NCBI GenBank assembly: GCA_013396635.1
Contig: WBMW01004029.1
Span: 558,001-622,000 of the forward strand
Direction of reading: 5' to 3'
Source of the DNA: Penelope pileata
Taxonomy: Eukaryota > Chordata > Aves > Galliformes > Cracidae
DNA: 64,000 bases
How positions within the stretch are numbered: position 1 is the first letter of the stretch; every line of letters begins with the position of its first letter. The notes under the pieces are model-generated. The model was given only the letters and a program-made list of their open reading frames with translations, did no database searches and was not told where the DNA came from. A program made the position numbers and the translations under genes. Shown here piece after piece: positions 14,164-24,507 of this stretch.

Positions 14164-14940
14164 AGGGAGGAAGCTGGCAGAAGCCAAGCTTGACTGCTTA
14201 TTTCTTTTGGGGTCTTCTGCTGCAAAAATATGTACTGTGCCATGGTCACTGGATACGCAGATTAAGGAAGCATCCTGATTGAAGTTAATGCAGTATATAT
14301 TGGCTGCCTGTGATCCTCTGCGTAGCTCCTGGATTAAATGCCCTGATGAAGTATCAAATATTCTTATGAGGGTCCCTTTTTCTGATGCTGTTGCAATTCT
14401 TGTTCCCTACAGGTTTAAAGCTATACAGCTCAAGACTCCTTCGTGAGCAGGTATGTCCACAGGAGGCTTTTCTGTGTTAGCCAGATCCACGATCTGCACG
14501 TGCCCTGTATGTGTTCCAGGAAATGCAAGCAGAGAATTATTACTATTTGGACAAAGGACACAGAGACCTTTAGGGTTGTAGCAGGTTTCAAAGACGTGCA
14601 GCTGGTGGGGATTGTGTGTGAATGTGAAAACTTTAATCATAGAGTCCAAGACTACCACAATTCTATCTCTTCGCAGCTTAACTGCTTTGACTTCTGTAGA
14701 AAATTCTATCTCAATGACAGTCTTCTTCTTCAGGTCATTCCAGATCATTACTCTGTTGGGGGGGTACTTCGGCTTCTTTCCTCCACCCACTAGTGCTAAG
14801 TAGTTGCAGCGAAACAACATTTCCACGTGGCCAACACCACCTTCTAGAAATTCTTGTTTCTCTTTTTCTTTGAGTGGATCTGCATTATAAACTCGGAATC
14901 CATTTTCCATTCCACATGCAAAGCATCCGTGGTCCTGGTT
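14164..14940 (-). pseudogene. WDR45B: WDR45B (WIPI3) retrocopy, truncated at both ends
   Basis: The minus strand encodes, without introns, 259 codons matching WDR45B/WIPI3. WDR45B is a WD40-repeat PROPPIN that binds phosphatidylinositol 3-phosphate on autophagic membranes. Frame and spacing hold from the 'NQDHGCFACG' motif (about parental residue 19) to 'SSLASASFLP' (about 277), of some 344. Recognisable segments include 'GVGHVEMLFRCNYLALVGGG', 'VKAVKLRRDRIVVVLDS', 'NPKGLCVLCP' and 'INFNQDASLICVSSDHGTVH'. The family's phosphoinositide-binding loop is altered only up to its neighbours: 'ELRRGSQAANIYC' is intact. One in-frame TAG at 14407-14409 replaces the Gln of the 'LNLQGT' position; no frameshift was seen. 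The N-terminal 18 residues and the last blade are missing, and no poly-A tail is visible. The longest remaining frame is 14407-14910 (167 residues, starting at the internal Met of 'MENGF'). It is a processed copy because the parent gene is multi-exonic. I infer it makes no working PROPPIN. Confidence 0.92.
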
Positions 14941-15230
14941 CCTTGATGGATATCAAATATTGTTCCAATGTCAGAATCTGTCTGTTCTGAGAATGCTCCA
15001 ACTGATCCTAGAAAACGCTGGTGTTTAACGCTAGCATCCAAGTGATCAGGGAGGTAAGGCACCACAAGCTCAGCTGTACCAGCCTGTGCTTGCTGGTCGT
15101 CATCTCTCTGAGGTTGTGCTGCACGCCTCTAAGCAGCCAGAAATCTTTACTTTCACTTCTAATGTTCCCTTTGATTTTGTGTCTCCGGATTAAGCAGAGG
15201 ACAATTCTGCCTATGGCTTCATCTTGTATT
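14941..15230 (-). other. Unidentified protein-like segment abutting the WDR45B retrocopy
   Basis: Upstream of the retrocopy on the same strand, WDR45B similarity stops sharply at 14940. A different frame then stays open from about 15107 to 14941 ('AELVVPYLPDHLDASVKHQ', 'GSVGAFSEQTDSDIGTIFD'). A second frame is open from about 15229 to 15105 ('RIVLCLIRRHKIKGNIRSE', 'SKDFWLLRGVQHNL'), so the two could be one sequence broken by a one-base shift near 15106. The composition looks more like protein than the surrounding DNA. I do not recognise the family. It could be part of a chimeric retrocopy, an exon of another gene, or chance. Confidence 0.3.
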
Positions 15231-15692
15231 TAATTATTAGCATATCAATCCTGACAGAACAGAAGGCCACATGTCTGATATTCATTCTCAACAGGCTTTG
15301 TGTTAGAGGCTGGGTGCTGTGCACAGATCATAAGTCACTTTCTTCAAGATTGTCTTAAATGAGTTCTATAGTCTTATTTTTAAATTTTAAGGACTTGAAA
15401 AGGATCAATGCTACTTTGGTGGGAGAAGGAAATCCCTTCCTGATACAAGAGCTTACACACGTAGTATTGGATAGCTGCAAGCTGATGTGCCATTACAGAG
15501 CGGGGAACGAGAGTACCTGGTTACCCTATTCATCTTAATGTCATGGTTGGAACATTGTACTTCAGGAGGAAAAAATAACTTGTTTTTCCCCAGCTGAAAT
15601 GCCTGTATGTTAGTTGTTACTTTTTCTATAGCTGTTGGTCAAGGTCCCAACTGAAATTAAGGTCTTATCTTAATAGATACTGAATTTACACG
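15231..15692. other. No gene or repeat seen
   Basis: About 460 bases of ordinary AT-rich sequence. No coding, RNA or transposon signature was found. Confidence 0.5.
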
Positions 15693-15900
15693 TAGTGAGA
15701 GATGGTGTGAGGGGCTGGAACAGGCTGCCCAGAGAGGCTCTTGAGGCCCCATCCCTGGAGGTGATCAGGGCCAAGTTGGACGGGGCCCTGGGCAACCTGA
15801 TCCAGTACCTGACCTGGAGGTTGGCAGCTCTGCCTGTGGCAGCGGGGTTGGAACTTGATGATCCCTGGGGTCCCTTCCAACCTGGGCCATTCTATGGGTC
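15693..15900 (+). mobile_element. CR1 LINE 3'-end fragment
   Basis: The sequence runs through the usual CR1 terminal wording: 'ggctggaacaggctgcccag', 'ccatccctggaggtgatcag', 'aacttgatgatccctggggt', then 'cccttccaacctgggccatt' and 'ctatgggtc'. It is in sense orientation with the 3' end at 15900. This GC-rich patch stands out from its AT-rich flanks. The 5' part is missing, as for most CR1 insertions. It is the best-preserved CR1 piece in the window. The open frames in both orientations over it are repeat sequence, not genes. Confidence 0.88.
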
Positions 15901-17112
15901 GTGCTGAGCAAAATTCACAATAGGCTTCAGAGAAAACTTACAAAAAGTCAGAGCAAGGAAGCATTATCCCAGTTAATCAATAAAGAAACAAAGCACAGCG
16001 AACAGAAATAATTTCCTCACAATGGCTCAGCAAGTCTGCAGCATGAGTGAGAACATCTGCGTCTATGAGAGCTGATGGCTTGCTTGGAAAATAAGGCAAT
16101 CTTTTCTCAGATTTTTTTTTTTTTAATGAAATATTGTTTATTGGAGTTCTTAATAATTCTTACTTGAAAGAATCTGTATAGTTTATATCTGTATATATCT
16201 GAATAGTAGTTTTTGTAACAGTAAGGTTAGAAGCATCTCAGCATGGCTCAGGGATGAAATCTGAAGTGAGCTTTCTGTTGTTAGAAGTAAATAATAGAAG
16301 TAAAGGGTGACTAACTTAGAGGGAAGGGTTGGCTGCAGTGTGACACAAATGGTATCTCAGAGTTGCCGGATGTTGTCCTGTGGAACTGGGAAGCGGTCTC
16401 TTGATGCAAGGTTATCAAATCACAGTAAATTGCCAGTTTTATAGTGACTGTTTAGTGCATGGAAGCAGCAAGGTGTGTGTGTGCAGGGGGGCGATGCAAA
16501 AATTCAGTGACATCTTGTTTTATTCTTCCAAAACAGTGTGAAAAAATTTCCTCAGGACTTTCATGACCTCTAAATTTGAAATGTTTTTGGGACTGGAGGG
16601 TCACAGAAAGGTTTGAAGCTGGCTGCTTCTAAAGCCCCTGCCTGCTTCTGAGTCGCAGCAGAGACTCAGACTGGACGGCCAGGACTAGGAGCTTCCCATC
16701 AGACCGCACTGTTCATCCCATGCTCCTGGGAGAGATGGAGAGGGGCTCTTGGCAGGTGTCTGTCGCAATAGCAGCACGTTGCCTGGCCCTGAATTCGGAG
16801 TAGAAGGATTTATTTTCTTCCAATAATACTTAATTGTTTCCTAGAGAGTGCAAATGCAGTTTGATACCTAACAGACATGTACGATGTAGCATTTATTGGA
16901 TTTTCTTCAGCAGAGTAGCTGTTCATTTTAGTTAAAATCTAAAAATAAGCACCTCCACAAAAGCATTAATGTCCAAAAACTGCTGACTTTTTGCACTTGT
17001 TTTCCATGTATTTCTTCAAGAGAGGGAAAAAAAAAGTTTCCTCATAGCTAATGTCAGATGTGATTAGTGTGACTTCCTTTGAAGATGTGCCGGTTTGTCT
17101 TGACCGTGTCTC

Positions 17113-17123
17113 ATGCAAATTAA
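17113..17123 (+). promoter_or_regulatory. Octamer plus homeodomain composite site
   Basis: The 11-mer 'atgcaaattaa' contains a perfect POU octamer (ATGCAAAT) overlapping a TAAT core. The same 11-mer occurs inverted at 19980-19990. Binding is inference; the octamer alone also occurs near 32557, 33161 and 59980. Confidence 0.2.
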
Positions 17124-19979
17124 TGAAAAGTTCCCCGTACGCTAAAATTGCAGCATCACTTCATCACGTGCTGTTGCTGTGTCGATTGTGTGGGAGAAGA
17201 CTTAACAGTGGACAATACCAACAATATTGAGGAGTGTTTTCCTTCAAAGAGTTGTCTTGTGGCTTCCCAGGGTTAACAGCTTTTCCTTAGAATTACCACT
17301 GTTCTCTCTAATACTGGGAGTACATAGAGATGTTTAACCTGTTGACACCTACAGACGTGCAAACACACAGCACTTCAGCATCAGAACTTGTTTTTCTGCT
17401 CAGCACGATAGGCATTGCAAATCAGCTACGAGATTTTTATGGTAAAGCAACCTGGGTGTCAGTCACTCTCCACCCTGAATTTTCCAAGCACAATGAAGGC
17501 TAAAGAGATGACAAATACTCGTAGTGGAAAAATTGGCTTTGATGAGTTTCTCTTTTGTTAGCAAAGACAATTCCAGTAGCAAGATATGAGGCAAATGTGA
17601 AGTGTGCCTGCCAATTGCCTGACATTTCAGAGCTCCAGAAAGAATGCAGTTGAGTGGAAAAAAGAGAACCGTGTGCTGAAATAGCTGGTGTTCACAGCCA
17701 ATGCATCTTCTCAGAGAGAACAGCTCAGGAAACCCATCGTAGCTGTAAACAATTCCTTCTTCAGCGATTTTCTATAATAACACTTTGCTAAGTCTAGCTA
17801 GTGTTATTTGAAACTACTCATGAAAAATGTACGAGACGTCAAGTTGTCTTATGATACTAAGGCTTGCTAAGCAGCCAAACAACGCTTAGTAAAATATCTA
17901 GATAAAAACCTACAAAATAATGTTAGAAACAACATCCGATGAAGGTAGAGGAAGCCTACTTACTACTTACTGTGTTGTGCTAACGAACAATGTTTGAATA
18001 AGCCCTGTTTCCTCCCTGCCTTTTGGACAGTGCCCACGGGTAGGGTGTTCTGCCCAGCACTGCTGAAATTCAGAGGTGTCCTAAGTGCTGCAGGTTGTGT
18101 GTGTGAATCCCGATGTGTTAGTGGTTTGCTCGCTGCTCTCGCTGTGTGCACAATGCGCCTGTGAAACCAGGGAAAAGCTCTGATTCCTGGGGTAACTCCT
18201 TTGGTGCAGAATTACTGTTATTCCTGTGGATCACTTAGGACATGCAACAAATCCTTTTGCTAGCGTGGAAAATACTCTTGATCTCTGCACATTAAAGAAA
18301 GATTTTTCTTGTAAATATAATACAGTACTGTAACTACTGGGATGCCTCTACAGTCAGGGGAAAATTATCTTTCCTTTTCCCTTTCACACACACGGGGATT
18401 ATTGCATTGTTTTACTTCGTCTGTATTTTAATTTTGCCCCATAGAACTCTCCATGAGGTTTGCTTTCTTTCTCATCTGTTGGTTGAATAAAAGCTCTTTG
18501 TAAGGATAATTTCATGTGCTAGGCAATTCGGACACTGCATTTATATCAGCTAAATATACACCTGAGATAAAATGGAAAGATATCACCCTGTGTAAATAGA
18601 CATTTAAAACAACTGTTTTTCTTTGTTTCCATGTGTTCTGCATTATGTATATATTTCATTTTTTTTCCCAATGGAAAGTGTACTTTAATTAGATAAAAAT
18701 TAATTTAGCAGTGTGAATAGAAAGCCTCGAGAATAAAATAGACTCAGAACAGTTAGGATCAGCTCCTAAGTCTGTTGTAGAATAATTGTTCTGGCATTGA
18801 CGCCTGCAAACAAATCTCCTCGTGCTTTCACCTATATTCTCCCTTCTCTCCCGTTTTTCTTATCACTTGCTCTCATCCCACTGCCCAAACCCATCTGTTT
18901 CTAGGCACATTCCTTTGCTTTTAAGTTTCTAAGAAGGAGAGTCCCAAGGAGCTCGCCTTACGTCATGTCAGTCACATACTAAAGGCATTTAAAACGTTAA
19001 TCAAAAGGAAATACACGCACGGGCCCTGAAAGGTATCGTGCAGGATTTCTTCTTTAAAACTCTCAGAGTTGTGTGTTTTTACTGATGTTGCTGTAGAGGC
19101 AGACAGCATCTTGGGAGACGGGATGAAGTGGCAGCGTGAATTTCTCAGGGGCGGTGAGGAATGAGTTGTCACACGTGACGTTTTGTTTCTGGGTAGCTGA
19201 AGGTAGTGATGGACAGGCTGCTGGCTCAGGCGTTGATCTTCTCGGCTGCGTCTCTAAATGAAATGTCATGCTGAACAAGTCCTCCTTTATTGGTATTTCA
19301 TCTTAGCTTTTCCTGATTAAAATTAATGTCTGCGCATGTATGTATAAAAATGGGGATAAAAAGATCTACATATTACGGATGGCCAGGGATCACTTTCACA
19401 CGGGTACCCAATTTCAAAGTGCAGGTAGGAAAAAAAAAACCACAAAGGAAGTCAGAGCACCTGTTCTCAACAAACATGACAACCTGCCAACATTTCATCT
19501 TGAGCTGTGCTTAAGACTATGACACAGATAACCAGAAATTACTGTGCACTGGGATAGCAAATTAAAATGCAGAAGTCAGCGAGGCCACAGGATATTGGAT
19601 TTAAAACCATGACGAGGTTGTCAGTGTTGATGACATTACATGGTTGGGAAAATATATTGCTGTGCTCGATGGTACACCGATAGCATCCAATATTCAGATG
19701 GTGATGCTGGGCAAACGTCTAAGCGAAATCCATAGGAAAAATTGCCATTTTAAGCAATTGAGCATCCACAGTTAGCCGATCGTGGGGATCAGAAGCAGGT
19801 TTGAATGTATGCACTATGAAAGAAATAAAAGATATATTCTGGAATAATTTCCTATTTCAGACATAATAAAGCATTGGAAACAGTAATTAAACATGAAGTT
19901 TACCACTGTTTAAAAACTCACTGAGATAGAAACTGATAAATTTAATTTCCTTTTGACTTTCGTGGGAAACGTGCATTTG

Positions 19980-19990
19980 TTAATTTGCAT
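19980..19990 (-). promoter_or_regulatory. Octamer plus homeodomain composite site, inverted
   Basis: The plus strand reads 'ttaatttgcat', the exact reverse complement of the site at 17113-17123. It lies about 65 bp upstream of the first candidate exon of the plus-strand transcript. Function is inference. Confidence 0.2.
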
Positions 19991-20055
19991 TAATCAGCCA
20001 CGTTGTGCTTCAGCTGACATTTGTGATGTATGACAATCTCTGTCTCTCTGTACAG

Positions 20056-20276
20056 GAACAAAGTTGCTCGCAGCCAATGTTTTTGGAGTTTCAAAGTGAA
20101 CACAAGGAGACAACTTTCAAGGAAGCACGCGCTTCTCATAAAGCAGAATTACATGGGCAACGGTCAAATTCCCAGATGAAAAAATGACTGAGAGCCATTA
20201 AATGCAGAAACACCATCGGGAGCTCAGGAAGCTCCCTCACTGCGGGCTGGTGCAAGCTGAAGGACTTTCCTGGCAG
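20056..20276 (+). other. Candidate exon of a spliced plus-strand transcript
   Basis: A good acceptor ('ctctgtctctctgtacag') precedes 20056, and a good donor ('tggcag|gtacga') follows 20276, giving a 221-bp segment. Its first 43 codons in one frame look protein-like ('EFQSEHKETTFKEARASHKA'), but a TGA follows at about 20185 and the other frames also have stops. A non-coding exon or a last coding part with UTR are both possible. Only splice-site reading supports this. Confidence 0.3.
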
Positions 20277-20671
20277 GTACGACCATATGCTTACCCTGCT
20301 CCTTTGCCCCTCCCTGGCATCCTCCCTTTGCTGTCAGAGGCAGAACGGGGAGCAAGGGACCTTCGGGTCTGACCCCTGAAGTATAAGTGGGATTATTTTA
20401 ATTGGAAATTGGAAACTGAATATTCAGGAAAGTGAACTTGTTGGGAGAACCCCAGGATATGCTTTCTGACTCTTGATTTTCCCTTGCCATGTTCCTCTGA
20501 CTCTTGCCACTGAGGTTTAAAATTACCCAAACACCCCTAAATTATAGCTGTGGGTTTTCTAAGTATTGTGGATTTATTTCAGCTCTTTGAAGAAGATGCA
20601 AACACAAGTTAAATACCTAAGTTCTCGATTCATCAGTTTTGGCCTGGCATTTAAGTCAATTTGAATTTCAG

Positions 20672-20747
20672 TCATTCATAGCCACTCCCCTAGCCCCCAA
20701 CTTGCTAATCAAGCAGAACATCTTGCATTTCCTTATCTTTTGAACAG
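20672..20747 (+). other. Candidate exon of a spliced plus-strand transcript
   Basis: A 76-bp segment lies between a moderate acceptor ('caatttgaatttcag') and a good donor ('gaacag|gtatgg'). One frame is open throughout ('HSHSPSPQLANQAEHLAF'). No family was recognised. Confidence 0.2.
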
Positions 20748-21941
20748 GTATGGGGGGTTTTTTTGTTTGTTTTTACTAAATCAGATAATTTACAAAATAT
20801 ATTAATAAACAGGGACAGAAAGGTAAAACTTTAACGATCTTGACAGGCTCTTTTTGGGAGTGTTTCACGGAATTCAGTATGAGACATGACTGACACGTTA
20901 AAGCACTTTGTCCTTTGCCTCATCTAACCTAATCTTTTGCCTTAAAAAGGACAATATTTCTGATAAAACATAATCTCCTACCATTTCTGGCCACACATCC
21001 AACCTATAATGTTATCTGACGGTAAAAATGTAGCTTCATCAAATCACTCATCTTCCCATGTTGCAGTGATAATTTTGAGGGAATCTGAATAAATTGCATC
21101 TCAAATGGTACAGCTGCTCTGCAGCAGCAGAACTAATGAATTGTCATGACTGGGAGAGAGGGAGAGGAGCCTTGCATCCCTAATCCCAGGCAGCTGACAG
21201 GATGATGTCTGAGCAGGTTTAGTCACCATCCCTAATTACACGCTGAGAAATTAGAGCCACTTTTAAGTTAACGGCTGGTAAACACCTCGTGACAGTTATA
21301 GCAAGGGAGGACTTGCCCTACAGGGCAGTATTACAGGGAAGAATGCACTGTGCTGCCCTGCTGACCCTCCAGCAGTGACTGCCCAACCCAAATGAGTCTA
21401 AAAGTGGCTCACCCGAGGAATTTCTGGGGCTTTTAGAAACTGTATGAGTAGCTTATGATTACCATTCTGGTTCCAAAGGAGTTCTGAACACAAAAAGGAA
21501 GGAGATTTTCTTTACACTTTTGTCTGTACAGATGCATTAACGCTTTAAAGGCAAGTCCACTCGGTCATGAGCAAGAATCCCTTTAGTCTGCTCCATAAAC
21601 TCTTCTCAGCAGGTAGGCAAGGCTGTAATGAAAGTGGCAGCGTGCAGTGGTTATACCAACAATAAAAAATCATTGGCACTCTGCTTTTGTCTGAAGACAT
21701 TAAATCTGGCACACCAGTTGTACCTCTAGAAGGAAGTGGAGTGACTTGTGAACACCAGCTAAACCTGCAGAGCTTTAAATCAGTCTCAGTGCTCTGTAAA
21801 AGTAGGAGTAGCTTGTCAGGTTTGGAAATGTTAATGGACTAGCTGGCAGGCCTGACTGGAATTAGAATTTGAAACTCAAATTTCACTGTGCTCACCTTTT
21901 TTTCTTTTTCTTCTTACTTTCCTCCCCCTCCTCCTTGACAG

Positions 21942-22004
21942 CAGCTTGCATACGTTGTCTGGTAAGGCAGACCAAGCAGTTCAGAATGCAGATCTCTGAG
22001 GAAG
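21942..22004 (+). other. Candidate exon with NAGNAG acceptor
   Basis: A pyrimidine tract from about 21896 to 21937 leads into 'ttgacagcag', and the segment ends at a donor 'gaggaag|gtaggtaaag'. The length is 63 bp, or 60 bp if the second AG of the tandem acceptor is used. One frame is open ('ACIRCLVRQTKQFRMQISEE'). The splice signals are among the best in the window. The product is unknown. Confidence 0.35.
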
Positions 22005-22654
22005 GTAGGTAAAGATTCTAAAAATAGAATGAATTCAAGTGGGGTTTAAATTTAAAATACTGTTCACTCTTCCGTGTTGCTTTAATGCTGCTCAATATTT
22101 ATTTATGAACTCCGGAATTTTCCTTCCATGCCTGTTGCAGTATTCATCCTCTGCTATGTAAGAGGCACAGCAAAATCTAAAATCTGTGCATTTCTGCCAG
22201 CTCTGATATTGACCTGAATGATGAAATGCTCACTCTTGCTTTGATAGCCATATTTTGTCAAGAAAAAAAAAATTAAAACATATTTAAGAAGAAAAGACCT
22301 GAACTGATGATGATTTTAAAGCTAAAGAAAGGTCTTCATGCTGATAGACTCAAGTCACTCCATTTGTTTAACTTATCAAGCAGACAACCTAGGAGGAATT
22401 TGATTGCTATTACATGAATAGTTCATCATTGACAGAAAGGAGAGTCAATGGAGGGGCTTCTAATTTTTCATAATGTATTTTGATTTCTGGATAAATTCTA
22501 ATGAGATATTAGGCTCAAATATTTAATCATCTTTTGAAAATAATGGAGTTAAAATGCAACTTTTCTGTCTCTTGTCATCTTATACCTAAGTTTTGGAAAT
22601 TATACTTCATCAAATGATGAACGGGAGATTGAGAGGGAAACTAAGTGCAGTAGA
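22005..22654. other. Intronic or intergenic DNA, nothing recognised
   Basis: AT-rich sequence without gene, RNA or repeat signature. Confidence 0.5.
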
Positions 22655-22810
22655 GGGTTAGCTTCATGGAAAGTTATGGTGCTGTTGTGTTTTTATTAGC
22701 TGTAAGTATATCCAAAATGAAATGGGCTATTGGTAGGAAGGTTCAACCTCTAGTGCCACAGTGCCAACACAATAAAAATAGAAGGCATTACTTTTGGAGC
22801 AGCTATCTTA
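22655..22810. mobile_element. Short mariner-derived (Galluhop-like) repeat
   Basis: The right part, 22713-22810, matches the element at 42289-42756: 'ggaaggttcaacctct' followed by 'agaaggcattactttt', the inverted form of the terminal motif. A degenerate left terminal repeat may lie near 22666 ('tggaaagttatggtgct'). The internal sequence is almost entirely deleted. The small open frame over it is repeat sequence. Confidence 0.65.
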
Positions 22811-22828
22811 CGTTTTCTGTCCCTGTTC

Positions 22829-22890
22829 ATTGCAGGGGAGTTGGACTAGGTGACCTTTAAAGGTCCTTCCAACTCTACGGATTCTATGAT
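22829..22890 (+). mobile_element. CR1 LINE 3'-end fragment
   Basis: A sense CR1 tail: 'ggggagttggactaggtgac', 'ggtccttccaactct' and the terminal 'attctatgat' at 22881-22890. It is only about 60 bp and starts 18 bp after the mariner-derived repeat, so one element may have inserted into or beside the other. Confidence 0.8.
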
Positions 22891-24400
22891 TTTTTTGAAA
22901 ATACGAATTAGTAGCTGGTCTTATCTATTAGTTTCAACTTCTTCCTTTGGAAAACTTATAGCTGATTTGTTCTTATTTTCCAGTGATGCCAGTGAGAAAC
23001 AAACATTTTGTTCATAGACATTTGATTCTTACTTGCCTGTCACAAAAGACTCTTGCAAGATGGAATTTGTTTCCTTCAGAATAACTTTCAAAGTAACAAA
23101 GAAGAATTCATAGGTTTTTATCTCCAGGATAGCTTCATTGGATAGGATGGGGCCAAAATAGAAGTCAAAATTCCTTAAATCTGTCAGGAGCTTCGCATGA
23201 GGAAATACCAACAGCAGTATGTCTTCATAAATATCCACAAAAATGAGGTTACTGCTCCTCCAATTCATGGAGGCTCAGCGTCCTCCTAAATGTCACTACA
23301 CTTCTTACTTACAGTTCATTTAAAATGATCAACAATTATTTTTTACACCCTCACTCCTCGCTTGTCATAGCATTAACATTTCACCAAAATTAACAGCTTT
23401 CCTGGATACCTGTCTAGGAGGAGCTCTAAGTTCTCGAAAGAGTGTACTGTTGAAAAAGGATTATTCAGAATGTATTAGCAACTTCAATGATGTTGTGTGT
23501 GTACGATGTGGCTGTGATCAAATGATTTCATTAGTTTCAGTAGTCCTTCCAGTGAAGAGGTAAAGGTTTTAGGAAAGTGTTCCACCCAAACAAATTTATA
23601 TAAGCCAGTTCTTTCATGTGTTTTATCCCCTTATGATTATACAAACAAAATTAAGCAACTGTATCAATAATCCTTTAGTTTTTAAAGTTTTTGTTTTATT
23701 TGAAAATATTTAGTGTTTGGATTATTTTATTCCATGTTTCCTTATTAAGGAATTAGCATGTCTATCAGAAAAACGTATTGCAAGTTAGATTAATAGGTAA
23801 TATAGAAAACCTGTTGTCAAGTGGAAAATCGCTACTTGAAGATGTTTCTAATGAAATACTAAAATGATCATCATCTTTCTCCTGTCCCAAAAAGCCATAA
23901 AAATCCATGATTATAAAAATGGAGCCTGAGCATGCTAAGAAATAATGTGTTATTTTGGTATGTCCAAAACCGGTACTCTTTCTTTGTAGAATTAGTGAGT
24001 TACAGGGGCAGGTTGGTTGTTCCAGGCACCCAGTGCTGAACGAGGAGCCCCAGTGCAGGACGAGGGGATGCCGACTTCTGGGTGAGCGCATCCACCAGGC
24101 CCACCTGCAGCAACGCAGGCTGCAAAGGCATTGACACATGACATGCAAAAGATCCCTAGTCATGTTGTGAAGGGTGGTTTATAAATGTGTGGTGAACAAA
24201 CAAGCATTTTACCAGAATTTTGTAAGGCAATTGAAGTAACTCAGGGTGAAGCTACTCTTTGCCTACCTGTCAAGCATGTGTCCCACTGCTGTTACCCATT
24301 TCTCACTTTAAAGCTTCATTGGTGCAGAGTCCATTTGTAATGATGTGCTATTTGGTTTTGTTTGTTTTTCCCAAGAGCTGACGGGCTGCTGCTGTTCCAG
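22891..24400. other. Intronic or intergenic DNA, no gene seen
   Basis: AT-rich, except for a GC-richer block at about 23995-24125 that might be a decayed repeat I cannot name. Confidence 0.5.
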
Positions 24401-24507
24401 ACCCCTCTCAAATGTTCAGCGGGATGATGAGACGAGCACCTGCCTGTTTCCACAGTCTGTACAATCTGTGATATTTCTGCAGATGGTGCACTACACTGTT
24501 CTTTGAG
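24401..24507 (+). other. Candidate exon of a spliced plus-strand transcript
   Basis: A 107-bp segment between 'gctgctgctgttccag' and 'tttgag|gtatgtg'. One frame is open almost to its end ('SNVQRDDETSTCLFPQSVQS') but has TGA in the last codon. A non-coding exon is as likely as a coding one. Confidence 0.25.

Larger units (their letters stand above)
15901..20055. other. Intergenic or intronic DNA, no gene seen
   Basis: No gene or transposon was recognised. A T-rich run lies at 16111-16125. The part from 16860 to 17180 reads as unique sequence with several homeodomain-like cores. A C-rich run occurs near 18830-18890. Confidence 0.5.

Noticed and set aside
15686..15907. Open frames on both strands at 15.7-15.9 kb
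   Set aside because: They are translations of the CR1 3'-end fragment, not a gene.
23765..24163. 132-codon minus-strand open frame
   Set aside because: Its N-terminal half (Cys/Trp/Arg-rich) comes from a GC-rich block that looks like decayed repeat, and the rest from AT-rich DNA. No coherent protein.
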